A stretch of 64,000 nucleotides of DNA from the NCBI GenBank assembly GCA_023974075.1, contig CM043792.1, positions 13,683,456 through 13,747,455 on the forward strand, read 5' to 3'. The DNA is from Chaenocephalus aceratus (taxonomy: Eukaryota > Chordata > Actinopteri > Perciformes > Channichthyidae). Positions 10,336 to 20,778 of the stretch are shown here, piece after piece. The notes under the pieces are model-generated. The model did no database searches and was not told where the DNA came from. It saw only the letters and a list, made by a program, of their open reading frames with translations. Position 1 is the stretch's first letter. Each line of letters starts with the position of its first letter. The translations under genes were made by a program, and so were the position numbers.

Positions 10336-12836
10336 TTAAAAAAGGCTGCAGTTGGAGGGTTTGGACTCTCTCACCTAAGCAAAGAGAAAATATAGTTAGA
10401 AACAGACTTATTTATTCAATACATACATGTCATGATTAAAAGCATGTGCAAAGGAAATGAGTCGTTCTACTGCCAATAAAGAAAGTTCAAAGGGGATGGA
10501 TTACCATGACAACAGTGTGATCCTGTAACATGCTATCGGCGCCTAAGCTTTCCGGGTACCTGTTGTCTCTGCTGCTGGCGTCTGTACTCTTCCTCACTGG
10601 CAGCGAGAGCCTGAGCCAGAGCCTGGTCCTCCTGCTCCTGAGGGCTAAACGCAGACAAGGACATCTTAAAATCACAGTTCAGTGGGGGGGGGGAACCCAC
10701 ACACCACTAAGTCAGAAATATTGTCTATGTATCAGGACTTTTAGTGTGACAATAGGGTTGGCAATTGGTGCATTCACTAGATATTATGAGATCTTTAAAT
10801 ATAGGAAATGACAACACTTTGGGGTATTTAGTTTCAAAGCATGATATTGATATAACATCAATATATGTTGCCCTACTGCTTCCCTACAATTATTTGTACA
10901 GCACATTTGACTGAGGATGTGTGTTTATATAATTAGGTGATATAAAAACAAACCCGTTCCCATGACTTGAGATTCATTCTTAAACTTGAAAACAGCAGCA
11001 AAGAATCTTAACCCTTATAAGCTGTTCCAAATGTTCTGATTGAAACACAAACAGAGGTTGAGGGAATTTGTGTCCAAAGGAAGCTTATAAATGTAATAAT
11101 ATATAATAGAATAGATGGAATGGTATTAAGTAATTGACATACAGTACATGTCTTTTTAATGCACATTTCTTGACGTTAGTGTCGGAAACTACTATTTCAA
11201 GCTAAAGGTCTGTGAGAAAAACACAATCCACCCAACAGGATCACGCTGCCAAGAGTGTGTTTGGAGTCATGTTGAGCCGTTATTAGAATCTCTCTGGGTT
11301 TTGATGAAGTTTACTCACCTTAGAGGCGGCTGAACTGCCGGCCTTGTTTCAGCCAAAGACATCTCCAGAGCCCTTTGTAAAGCCTGATCCTCCGTCTGCA
11401 AACACAGCACCAGAGCAGGACGTCACGTTTACTTGAAATGAGGATCTCAGAGGTATTTAATCGGGGGATGTCGTGCACAGCGCCCTTACCAATCCGGCCT
11501 GAAATGATGCCGATGGTGGCATTACACTCTGCGCAGAGACCGAAGTAGGAATCCGAGGGGTAGCACTACAAAAGAAAGTGGTGAAATTAAGTTTTTAGAT
11601 GCTTGAAAATTGATTAGGTGAACCATTTTCAATAAAGACTTTTTATAAACTTACCCAGAGCTTTGGCCTCTGTTGTTTGCACTGACACCGTTAGAAAAGG
11701 GTCTCGAGGGTCCTGAACTGGAGGAACTAGACCTAGAACCAGAGGCAGAGCTGGAGGAAGCAGCTTGGGCCCTCATTTGAGCAGCATTTCTATGACACAA
11801 AAAAGAACAAAGTCAGCCATTACTACTGCATATTCAGTGGATGAGACTTCATTATCTGAAGTAGTGGGACTGTACCCACCCTGATTTAGACGGAGGTGCC
11901 CCACCAGTCTTGCATTCGTGATCTAGAGAGTGTCGGTGCTTAAGACAGTAGTTTAAATGACACTGGTCACAGGTCACTCGGATCATTTCCTTCTGCTTAC
12001 ACCCCCCTCTAGAACATTTATTGGTGAAAATCTGCAAAAAGAAAAACAGCCTTTTATTTTTGGGATTCGTACTCATTGTAAGGTGAATCACCTCAGTTCT
12101 TATATTAACCTTTCTCTTTCTCTGCGCAGGGTCCGATTTGCAATCCCGATCAATGTGTTCGCCGACTTTAATGTCGGGCATCTCTCCTCTCTTTACGGGG
12201 ATGGGGATGTTGCACAAAGGACATACTGGGACCTGGATGTCCTACAAGAAAACAAAAAAAACTCTTTAAAGAAACACAAAGTTGCAAATCCTCAAAAGTT
12301 GAACATATTTTCACGACTACTGTTGCTAACCTTGACATGTCTCGGTATTAAGGATTTCAAAATCAGAACCGATATGGAAGATGTATACATTTTTTGCAAA
12401 TGGCGGTGTGTTATGCACCCAAATGTAATTAAAGTTTAAATGTGTATTTAACTTCATATAAACAACCTAAGAAAATGACTTCCATTATTGTGTAGCCTTT
12501 AAATGAGAAATTACACTAAAAAACAAGTTGAATTGTACTGCAAACTTTCCCAAAATCAACGAGTCAATCAAACATACTTAGTATATTCTAATTACCTTTT
12601 GGTAAGCGGACATGCATTTGTGAGTTGCATAGGTGATGTGGTCCTTGCAGAAAATGTCTTGACAGGCGTCACATTTCATAGGAAGAAAATCTGTAATGTG
12701 AAGCAAGGTTTAAGACTTTCAGGTTCAAATTAAGCAGTACAAACCAGCTGGACATTGTCAGCCTTCCTAAACAGCACTCACCTAAACGTTTGCAGGTCTG
12801 CTCAGAGCAGTGTTCTCCTAAATGCGGCAGCTCCAT
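10336..12836 (-). CDS. zfand2a: AN1-type zinc finger protein 2, ZFAND2A locus (AIRAP/AIRAPL family), nine coding exons
   Basis: Coding exons in gene order: 12836-12782, 12690-12596, 12241-12110, 12031-11880, 11789-11655, 11565-11490, 11395-11319, 10644-10560, 10374-10336. All junctions are GT-AG and the phases add up to 281 codons plus TAA. Two AN1 fingers are complete: C10, C15, C25, C28, C33, H36, H42, C44, and C100, C105, C115, C118, C123, H126, H132, C134. A Ser-rich linker (about 145-190) leads to two ubiquitin-interacting motifs: DQALQRALEMSLAET (about 218-232) and DQALAQALAASEEEY (about 247-261). The protein ends SNCSLF, a CaaX prenylation box; Phe last suggests geranylgeranylation. 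Members of this family bind ubiquitinated clients, the proteasome and p97 under arsenite or heat stress. UIMs plus CaaX are the ZFAND2B (AIRAPL) pattern, but uncx next door is the neighbour of human ZFAND2A, so I name it by synteny. The family call is firm; A versus B is not. Confidence 0.9.
12032..12109 (-). other. Intron 3 of the ZFAND2 gene, 78 bp and open in frame
   Basis: This GT-AG intron is exactly 26 codons long and holds no stop in the reading frame of its flanking exons. Retention would insert 26 residues between the Lys/Arg-rich end of exon 4 (DPAQRKRK) and the second AN1 finger (IFTNKC) without breaking the protein. Confidence 0.7.
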
Positions 12837-13752
12837 CACGTACAAATAGCTTGACAGCCGACAGTAGTAAAATCTCCACAACCTGAAGGAGGGAGAAAGG
12901 AAAATATTAAGCGTTTCGAACTAAACTGACAGATTAAGTTACGTCAACAGTCTGTTCTCTGAAAAGGGTCATAGGACGTTAGCTTTGGAATAAGCTGTGT
13001 CATTCGTAAATTGCTTATGCTAGTATCGTGTCAAGAAATAATTACTTATTCTAAACATTTTGCACAAAAAATAAATAAATTCGACTCTGAAGTGATTATG
13101 GTTTTGCTGTCAGAGGTTGTTTGGTCCAGAAAACGGTAGAATACGCAATGTAACGAGTAATGGGAAAGGTTGCTAACTTGTTAGCTAGGCCAGGCTAACT
13201 TATAAGATTATGTTGGTTACATAACTAGCTCACGTTACAGATAGAAAAGGCTCTACAATGCCATTATTGGCAACAGCGTAACGACAAACATAAATAACTA
13301 TTCTGTGAAAATCTAAGACAAAAACCACACAAATGTTAGAAGCTAGCTTGGTTGTTGTTAAGCAATAAGCAAACAATGTATCGTGTCTAAAAAGCATCAT
13401 ATAACAGTGTCACGCGAATTATCTGCTTCACTGTATCCCTCACCAGACTAAACCCAAAGAAGGAACACGGTAAACTCAATTGTAATGTTGCTTTTTTCAA
13501 CGTTAATCAAATTGTATTTTTAGCTGACCAAGCTAGCTAACGTTTCCTGAATCCGACAGCTCATCGTAGCTTTTGTTTAATTCTCACTCACCAAATCCCG
13601 TTCTCGTGTCGGTCTGTAGGGTTATAGTTGGAGGCAACGATGATATTTTGTAATAATTCCGATGTTTTCGTGGCTTTTTGACAGTCGTCTGATCGCACGG
13701 ATCCCTGAGCACCGCTGCCTGTTTGTGAGCCGCTGAGCTGTCTGTTTTCATT
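12782..13752 (-). promoter_or_regulatory. 5' noncoding exon and upstream ORF of the ZFAND2 gene
   Basis: A donor (G then GTGAGT) ends a noncoding exon at 13592. A matching acceptor (CTTCAG then GTTGTGG) opens the first coding exon at 12882, leaving 46 bases of 5' UTR before the ATG at 12836. An upstream ATG at 13751-13749 stays open through the splice for 68 codons. It stops at TGA 12838-12836, which overlaps the main start as TGATG. The upstream ATG context is weak; the main ATG has G at -3 and +4. Inclusion in the mRNA depends on the true start site. Confidence 0.5.
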
Positions 13753-13789
13753 AAGTTTTGATGTGTCACGCACGCTCCTCCCAGGAGAA

Positions 13790-13807
13790 TGACGTAACCT
13801 GACGTCA
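13790..13807. promoter_or_regulatory. Two CRE/ATF-like sites
   Basis: TGACGTAA (13790-13797) and the palindromic TGACGTCA (13800-13807) lie close together at the 5' end of the ZFAND2 gene. They match CREB/ATF-type sites. Function is inferred from sequence only. Confidence 0.5.
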
Positions 13808-13834
13808 ACAAGCACAAGTCACGCTCAGGTGTGG

Positions 13835-13841
13835 TTTTATC
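13835..13841 (-). promoter_or_regulatory. TATA-like box of the ZFAND2 gene
   Basis: The minus strand reads GATAAAA about 30 bases before the CRE-like pair and about 22 bases downstream of the heat-shock element. A start site near 13805-13812 would follow. Confidence 0.4.
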
Positions 13842-13862
13842 AACAGTCACTAGAAATCACAA

Positions 13863-13880
13863 GAAACTTCTGGAAACTTC
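13863..13880. promoter_or_regulatory. Perfect four-unit heat-shock element
   Basis: Four alternating pentamer cores are correctly spaced: GAA 13863-13865, TTC 13868-13870, GAA 13873-13875, TTC 13878-13880, each separated by two bases. A further in-phase GAA lies at 13853-13855. This is a strong HSF1 site. It sits immediately upstream of the ZFAND2 5' exon, which fits the known heat and arsenite induction of AIRAP-type genes. Confidence 0.8.
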
Positions 13881-13899
13881 CAAATGACTTGTCATGCCT

Positions 13900-14654
13900 G
13901 GAAAGACGTTTTAGGTTGGATATTTTAAAGACATAGCTTTGAATGACAAAGGAAAACCAATGTTACAACCGACATGATGCAAAGAAATATATCTTTTATA
14001 TAATAGCTTGCTAGGGTTATGTCAAGTGATCCTCATGACCCTTAAAGGTCTCATGTCATGGCCATTTTTACTGATCATAATTCCATTGTTGAGGTCTACT
14101 AGAATATATTTACATTGTTCAATGTTCCAAAATCCCATTGGTTTTCTCTCTGTATAGTATGTGTACAGTATGTGTATGTGTCTCTGTCCTAGACGCCTTG
14201 TTGGAGCTCCTGGCTAATGGAGATGCAGTTATTTCCAGCATTCTTTATTTACCATTCATTCAAGTATTGTATGCCTTTTATCTGCTAATGTACAGGAGGA
14301 AGAGTGATAAACTGTCTGTCTAGTTAGCTTACATAACAGTTAAAGTTTACGGCCTAAAAAACATGGAGCATTTTTTCCCCCTTTTATTCATTTTTATGTC
14401 ACATTTCATGGTGATGCTCAGCCTCTCCCCTTAACTCCTAACAGTCATCATCATGTCAACCACAACACAGAGAAATACTGATAGAAATGTGTGTGTAGTA
14501 GTTGTTGATATATTGCTGACAGAGGGAACTACATTTGAATATAGTTTTAAGAAATATCAGTTTTTGAGCATGTAATAAGCATGTTTTGTCTTGACTATAT
14601 TACAACTATATTATAATAAAATAATATAGTATTTATATTATTGAATTGATTATG

Positions 14655-14691
<37 letters not shown>

Positions 14692-14765
14692 GTAGAAGTA
14701 GTAGTTTATTTGCATTAATTATATTAAAAACTGCACTGGAGATGTTGTAATTTCTCCACAAAAGT
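13900..14765. other. Upstream intergenic, possible old DNA element and a TTA repeat
   Basis: The stretch from about 14042 (TTAAAGGTCTCATGTCATGG) has the look of a fish MITE terminus, but I found no matching other end. An ATT/TTA microsatellite occupies roughly 14655-14691. No coding sequence is recognised. Confidence 0.35.
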
Positions 14766-14830
14766 GAGTTACAGGAACTGTACCCAAATCTCTGGATTGC
14801 CCTCCGCATTGCAGTAACTCTTCCTGTTAC

Positions 14831-15432
14831 GGAGCGTCCACACTACAGCTTCAAAAAAAGCTTGGAACTGGGCGTGTCTGTAGCTTGGGGATTTTATTCA
14901 AGCAACCCGACCAACAACCAATCACATGAATCTCCCGCCCCGACATACAAAGCAAAAACCCCCGGGGATTTTATGGGAGCAATATATATAAACTCCCCAA
15001 ACAGGCGAAAACCTACCAGTTTCACCCACTGTCTCTGCCACCTCCCTCCATGCCTGGTTCCTCCGGTTTGTGGTGAAGAGGGTCTGGTCATACAAAACCG
15101 GGTGATATGCTACAGCGATAATTAGTTTCTCCTCCAACTTTTTTTGAAATATAGAAATGAACGGCGGGATATCTCTCCCAGCTTAGACGCGGTTTGATTG
15201 GCTACGGCTTGAGCTGTCAGATTTTCCGAAATGGGATTTGATTGGCTGGCGCTGGCGCTGGCTGGCGCTGGCTGGCGCTGGCTGGCGCTGGCTGGCTGGC
15301 TGGCTGGCTACTCCGGCGTCTCCGGCGGAGAACCCACAATTCAGTTCGGCGAAAAAGCGAGGCAACGTGACGTCACCCCATTCAAAGTGAATGGGCAGAT
15401 TGAAGCTGTCGACGCTGTAGTGTGGACGGGCC
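14831..15432. mobile_element. 602-bp MITE with 5-bp target duplication GTTAC
   Basis: The terminal inverted repeats are GGAGCGTCCACACTACAGC at the left and, read from the right, GGCCCGTCCACACTACAGC. GTTAC flanks both sides (14826-14830 and 15433-15437). The target was the hAT transposase sequence described above. There is no coding capacity. A short minisatellite built of GGCTGGCGCT/GGCTGGCT units lies inside (about 15241-15308). The superfamily is not assigned. Confidence 0.8.
15241..15308. repeat. Minisatellite of TGGCTGGCGC-type units
   Basis: Tandem units of GCTGGCGCTG and GGCT repeated over about 68 bases, internal to the 602-bp element. Confidence 0.7.
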
Positions 15433-15819
15433 GTTACAGTTGCGTCTGCTGAGAGAAGCTTTTCCAAACTGAAGCTTATGAAGACGTACCTCCGGTCGTC
15501 AATGGCACAAGAACGCTTAAGTGGCCTGGCTATCATAAGCATCAACGCACAGTTGGCACAGCAGCTGTCATATGATGACCTTGTCGATGACTTTGCATCC
15601 AGGAAATACCGACGTATTCACCTGTAAACGCATACTGAACGACATACATGCACATTTACCATTGACCTCACTGTATAAAAAAGTAACTGTGTTGATAATA
15701 ATAATAAACAGGAATTATACTTGCAAAGTACTTTGTTTCGAAAAAAAACGTTTCACTCCTGTCGGTGGGGGGGGGGGGGGAGGGGTCTCGTCTCACAATG
15801 TTGCTTGAGGCCCCAAGTT

Positions 15820-16040
15820 GGCCAGGGACGGCCCTGATTACTGGTGTTGTTTCCTGGTTGCTGTGGCGTCTGCGAGACAGCGACAGCGAGACACCGCGGA
15901 ACTCAGCCTGAGCACACACACGTGAGTGTGTGGTGAACTGTGAGTGGAGATCCACGGAGCCTTGGCTGAGAAAAGATAATGCTGAGTGAGTGTGTGTGCC
16001 GGCGAAGTCAGGGCGGTTCTAGGGGGGCCAGGGGGGCCAG
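15820..16040. repeat. hAT-type termini
   Basis: GGCCAGGGACGGCCCTG ends at 15836, and CAGGGCGGTTCTAGGGGGG begins at about 16007. Both have the CAGGG/CCCTG ends common in fish hAT elements. Partner ends and target duplications were not found, so these are terminus calls only. Confidence 0.35.
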
Positions 16041-16046
16041 TGCCCC

Positions 16047-16975
16047 TTTCACACCAACACGGTTCCCGTTCTAGCTCCGTGCTAGAGCTTTTCTGGTTCG
16101 GAACCGGTTTTTCCTTTCAGCCCCCGCTTTATTCACACCACCCAGAGCCCGAGTGGTGCTGTGTTATTGCGTCATCATTTGCGTCATGACGTCACCGTTT
16201 ATGTCGCTGATTTTCTCCCCAACGGCGTCGGGTTGATGATCGTGTTGCTTTTAATCATACGAAGCCAGATTAAATTAAATAACTACTTCTCAGCCCTTAT
16301 ACTTTTCTCCAGAGTGCCGTGGTTCATTGTTTATTAATGTGGTTCAGCGGCATTTACCGACCGCTGCAGCGCTACCCGCTGTTTGGCATCACAACGCTGT
16401 TATGAACATTTCTCTGGTATAAAATGGGTGATGTTAGCATAGCAACCGAAGCTAAACTTACTATCTTGACTACTTGTTGCTATCCTATTGTGGCATAAGC
16501 CGTTTTCTACTCGCACATTTTACCGGCGTATTTTTTATTATGATTCTACTTGTGATAGTCGGACATTACAACCTGTGCAGCCCATGTATTGATTCCATCC
16601 GATAGCTGCTATATTACAAAACAAAACGTCTGCCTGCTCTCCACAATGATCAATAACGGCGAACGGATGGTCAAAGTAAGGTACAAATAAACAGAATCAC
16701 ACTAAGCCTGGTTTGTGTTGCCTGACTTTATAAAGTGTGTTTTGTTTTTATAAGTGTGTGGTTGCGTTCTAGTCACTTTGGTCAGCGCTACTGCTTGTTA
16801 CAACTTTAATTTGCCATACTCGCCATAAACTGCTATTGCTCAGGTTGATCCCACCCCTGCCCCAGCCTCTGACGTAAGCAAGACATATGCGGTTCTTGCT
16901 TCTTGACTGATATTTTTTTGGTGCTTGAAAAGCACCGGTTTTCGGAGCTTGGAGGCGGCTCCGCTGCGGTGTGAA
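16047..16975. mobile_element. Possible non-autonomous DNA element
   Basis: The left part reads GTGCCCCTTTCACACC followed by GGTTCGGAACCGG. The right part carries GCACCGGTTTTCGGAGC and ends GCGGTGTGAACAGG. Read in reverse these resemble each other (TTCACACC near each end, then an AACCGG-type motif inside), suggesting degenerate inverted repeats. No target duplication was found. It abuts the 3' end of the minus-strand LINE. Confidence 0.4.
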
Positions 16976-16977
16976 CA

Positions 16978-19440
16978 GGCTCCCAGGCCAGCGAAGAGAT
17001 ATAATCCCTCCACCTGGTCCTAGGTCTACCCCTTGGTCTCTTCCCAGCTGGACGTGCCTGGAACACCTCCCTAGGGAGGCGCCCAGGTGGCATCGTAACT
17101 AGGTGCCCGAACCACCTCAACTGGCTCCTTTCGACGCGAAGGAGGAGCGGCTCAACTCCGAGTCCCACCCTGATGACCGAACTTCTCACCTTATCCCTAA
17201 GGGAGACACCAGCCACCCTGCGGAGAAAACCCATCTCGGCCGCTTGTATCCGCGATCTCGTTCTTTCGGTCATGACCCATCCTTCGTGACCATAGGTGAG
17301 GGTAGGAACGAAAATGGCCCGGTAGACAGAGAGCTTTGCCTTCTGGCTCAGCTCCCTTTTCGTCACAACGGTGCGGTAAAGCGACTGCAGTACCGCTCCC
17401 GCTGCTCCGATTCTCCGGCCCATCTCACGCTGCATTGTTCCCTCACTCGAGAACAAGACCCCGAGATACTTGAACTCCTTCACTTGGGGTAAGGACTCAT
17501 TCCCTACTTGGAGTGGACAGTCCATCGGTTTCCTGCTGAGAACCATGGCCTCAGATTTGGAGGTGCTGATCCTCATCCCAGCCGCTTCACACTCGGTTGC
17601 GAACCGATCCAGTGAGTGCTGAAGGTCGCAGACCGATGAAGCCATTAGAACCACATCATCTGCAAAAAGCAGTGGTGCAATCCTTAGTCCACCGAACTGC
17701 AGACCCCCCCCCCCACGACTACGCCTCGAAATCCGATCCATGTATATTACAAACAGGATTGGTGACAAAGCGCAGCCCTGGCGGAGGCCAACCCTCACCG
17801 GAAATGGGTCCGACTTACTGCCGAGGACCCGGACACAGCTCTCGCTTTGGGAGTACAGAGATTGGATGGCCCTGAGTAGAGACCCCCTCACCCCATACTC
17901 CCGCAGCACCTCCCACAGTAACTCCCTGGGAACTTGGTCATACGCCTTCTCCAAGTCTACAAAACACATGTAGACCGGATAAGCGTACTCCCAGGCCCCC
18001 GTCCAGGATCCTTGCAAGAGTAAACAGCTGATCCGTCGTTCCACGACCAGGACGGAATCCGCATTGTTCCTCCTCAATCTGAGGTTCGACAATCGGCCTG
18101 ACCCTCCTTTCGAGTACCTTGGAGTAAACTTTCCCGGGGAGGCTGAGTAGTGTGATGCCTCTGTAATTGGCACACACCCTCTGATCCCCCTTTTTAAAAA
18201 GGGGAACCACCACCCCGGTCTGCCACTCCTTCGGTACTGTTTCCGACTTCCACGCAACGTTGATGAGACGTGTCAACCATGACAGTCCCTCAACACCCAG
18301 AGCCTTCAGCATTTCCGGGCGGATCTCATCCACCCCCGGGGCTTTGCCACTGTGGAGTTGTTTGACGACCTCAGTGACCTCCCCCCGGGAGATTGGTGTT
18401 GATCCCCCGTCATACTCCAGCTCTGCCTCTAACATAGAGGGCGGAGTTGTCGGGTTCAGGAGTTCCTCAAAGTGTTCCTTCCAACGCCCTAACACTCCAT
18501 CAGTTGAGGTCAACAACGTCCCATCCTTACTGTACACAGCTTGGATGGTTCCCTGCTTCCCCCTCCTGAGGTGTCGGACAGTTTTCCAGAACAACTTTGG
18601 TGCCGCCCGAAAGTCCTTCTCCATGTCTTCTCCGAACTTCTCCCACACCCGCTGCTTTGCCTCGGCCACGGATGAGGCTGCTGCCCTTCGGGCCTGTCGG
18701 TACCTTGCAACTGCCTCAGGAGTCCCCCGGGATAACAAATCCCTGAAGGCCTCCTTCTTCAGTCGGACGGCTTCCCTGACCACCGGTGTCCACCAGGAGG
18801 TTCGAGGGTTACCACCCCTTGAGGCACCTAGGACCTTGAGACCACAGCTCCCCGCCGCGGCTTCGGCAATAGAGGCTTTGAACACCGACCACTCTGGTTC
18901 AATGTCCCCAACCTCCACAGGAATGCCCGAGAAGACGATAACGAAATCGATCATGGACCTTCTGCCTAGGGTGCTCTGGTACCACGTACACTTATGAGCA
19001 TCCTTATGTTCGAACATGGTGTTTGTTATGGCCAATCCATGACTAGCACAGAAGTCCAGTAACAAACCACCATTCCGGTTCAGATCAGGGGGGCCGTTCC
19101 TCCCAATCACGCCCCTCCAAGTGTCTCCATCATTGCCCACATGTGCGTTGAAGTCTCCCAGCAAGATTAAAGAGTCCCCTTCAGGAGCTCCATACAGGAC
19201 TCTTTCCAGGGTCTCCAAGAAGGCCGTATACTCTGAACTGCTGTTGGGTGCATAAGCACACACAACAGTCAGAGTTTTCCCCCCCATAACCCGCAGGCGT
19301 AGGGAGGCGACCCTCTCGTCCACTGGGGTAAACTCCAACAACGAAGCACCTAACCGGGGACTTGTGAGTATCCCCACACCCGCCCGGCGCCTCACACCTT
19401 GAGCAACTCCGGAGAAGAATAGAGTCCAACCCCTATCCAG
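16978..19440 (-). mobile_element. Non-LTR retrotransposon (LINE) with endonuclease and RT, one frameshift and an internal deletion
   Basis: Read on the minus strand. The N-terminal half (19395 down to about 18000) has an AP-endonuclease part ([35 protein letters not shown]). An RT fingers region follows ([51 protein letters not shown]). After a one-base change in a C-rich run near 17995-18003 the frame continues with [19 protein letters not shown] and LRQGCALSPILFVIYMD. The catalytic FADD is at 17666-17655, and the chain reaches WRDYISSLAWE near 16980. Between FVIVFSG and VGDIEPEW the end of the endonuclease appears to be missing, from comparison with the family as I know it. The clade looks I/Nimb- or RTE-like but is not settled. 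Non-functional copy. Confidence 0.85.
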
Positions 19441-20555
19441 AAGTAAGGTTCCAGAGCCGACGCTGTGCGTAGAGGTGAGGTAATAAAGTACATCTTATCT
19501 TATTATTAAAGGAACAAACTAAACTGATTTTTACTGCATACAATTTTTATTATTTCATTTCCGTTTAATAAGATTGCTTACATTATGATAAAGTATGGGA
19601 CATGGTGTAGTAATATAGTTGTAAAATATGATAATGTTGTAACATATATATATATATATATATATATAACACAATATATATATATCATGTTACAACAATA
19701 TAACATATAGTGTACGTACGATGTAACACAATATAATTTTGTACAGGAATGTAAAAGACAAGAATATCAAATATACTAATGCAGGACTATTCATTAGGGC
19801 AGGACTTTATCATTATCTTTTCATATCTGTGCAGTACAGTTATTGTGGGACCATGAGGAAGATATTCCCAAAATGCACGTTTCCAAATTAAAATAATTAT
19901 GGGATTCCTAAAAACATAATGGAAACCTGGACACCTTTATGATTTCAATGCTTTTATGGGACGAGTGGTGAAGGGAAGGGGCATGAGACAGTGTGTGTAT
20001 GTGTGAAGACATATTTACCCTAAGAGTTTCCTTTAAGTGGGCTGCAGCACAGTAGTTTAGCTGCTGAGCTGGCTGCTTATTAGAAGCCCAGCTGCAGGTA
20101 TCGTGGGCTCCTGCTGGTGTATTCACTGTATGTTAAAGGAGGTACATTTGCTCACTGACCTCTGCAAATATTATTTTTTTCTCATTATCATTAGCTGGAC
20201 AGTGTGTGTTCATCGTTGGGAGATACAATGTGGGAGTTTGGGAATGTTCTATACGATTTCTTATAACCATGAACACATTTTTTTGACTTCACTGAATGTT
20301 ATTGCAGTTCTAAATCTGTTTGAAAGTAGCTGTCCTCAGTCTACTAAAGATAGATTGAAGAAAATATTTGACTTCCCTGATGCTCGTGGTAGATTGGTAG
20401 CTGCTTTGGAAACTCTTGGTAGTTTAAATAGATTTGTAGTTCCACTTTTATAAGATCCTGCTATTTCACTCTAGAACTGGCAAGATGCATCCTTTTAGAA
20501 ATCTCTCCAATGCCACAACTCAGTCATTGATTCCAGTCAGTTAGACATCTTGCAT
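19441..20555. other. Intergenic; a TA microsatellite and one unassigned reading frame
   Basis: A TA run lies at about 19643-19669. A reading frame at about 20300-20452 ends with STKDRLKKIFDFPDARGRLV and related sequence. It looks protein-like, but I do not recognise it and see no splice context. No other gene is visible. Confidence 0.4.
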
Positions 20556-20559
20556 TAGA

Positions 20560-20778
20560 ACTGGGAATGTTAAAGTATAATGCTCATTTTCAGGTTCATA
20601 TTTGTATTTTGTGCCTCTAATGTGACATGTCAAGATGCTTTAAAGTTCAAAAAGCTCTGTATGCTTCTCATACTGCCTGTGCTGAAAGCGCCTCTTTTCA
20701 TCCTCTGTCTGAAACCAGAGCCCAGTCTGCTCTGATTGGTTAGCTGGCCGGCTCTGTTGTGATTGGTCCACCTCTTAG
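20560..20778. mobile_element. Older fish DNA repeat, split by the 5.2-kb hAT-type element
   Basis: The segment from about 20560 (AATGTTAAAGTATAATGC, ending GGTTAGCTGGCCGGCTC then CCTCTTAG) has the look of a common fish interspersed repeat. It stops at the CCTCTTAG duplication and appears to continue after 26000. The family assignment is from memory of such sequences and is tentative. Confidence 0.35.

Larger units (their letters stand above)
14768..15627 (+). pseudogene. hAT transposase C-terminal fragment, interrupted by a MITE
   Basis: Two pieces, 14772-14830 and 15433-15627, join exactly when the inserted element and one copy of the GTTAC duplication are removed. The left part reads ELYPNLWIALRIAVTLPV. 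The right part continues with VASAERSFSKLKLMKTYLRS and MAQERLSGLAIISIN, then a stop at 15625-15627. This is the hAT C-terminal dimerisation region (the AERxFSxLKxIKxxLRxxMxxERL pattern). It is a remnant: the rest of the transposase is not recognisable upstream. A hAT-like terminus (GGCCAGGGACGGCCCTG, ending 15836) follows and may be the right end of this element. Confidence 0.75.

Noticed and set aside
13588..13815. In-frame N-terminal extension of the ZFAND2 protein through the 5' exon
   Set aside because: The frame is open across the splice but has no ATG. The ATG at 12836 gives the expected start just before the first AN1 finger and has a good context.
15231..15452. Trp-Leu-Ala repeat protein
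   Set aside because: Translation of a GGCTGGCGCT minisatellite inside a MITE.
18260..18997. 245-codon plus-strand frame
   Set aside because: It lies opposite the coding strand of the minus-strand LINE, whose endonuclease-RT motifs are clear.
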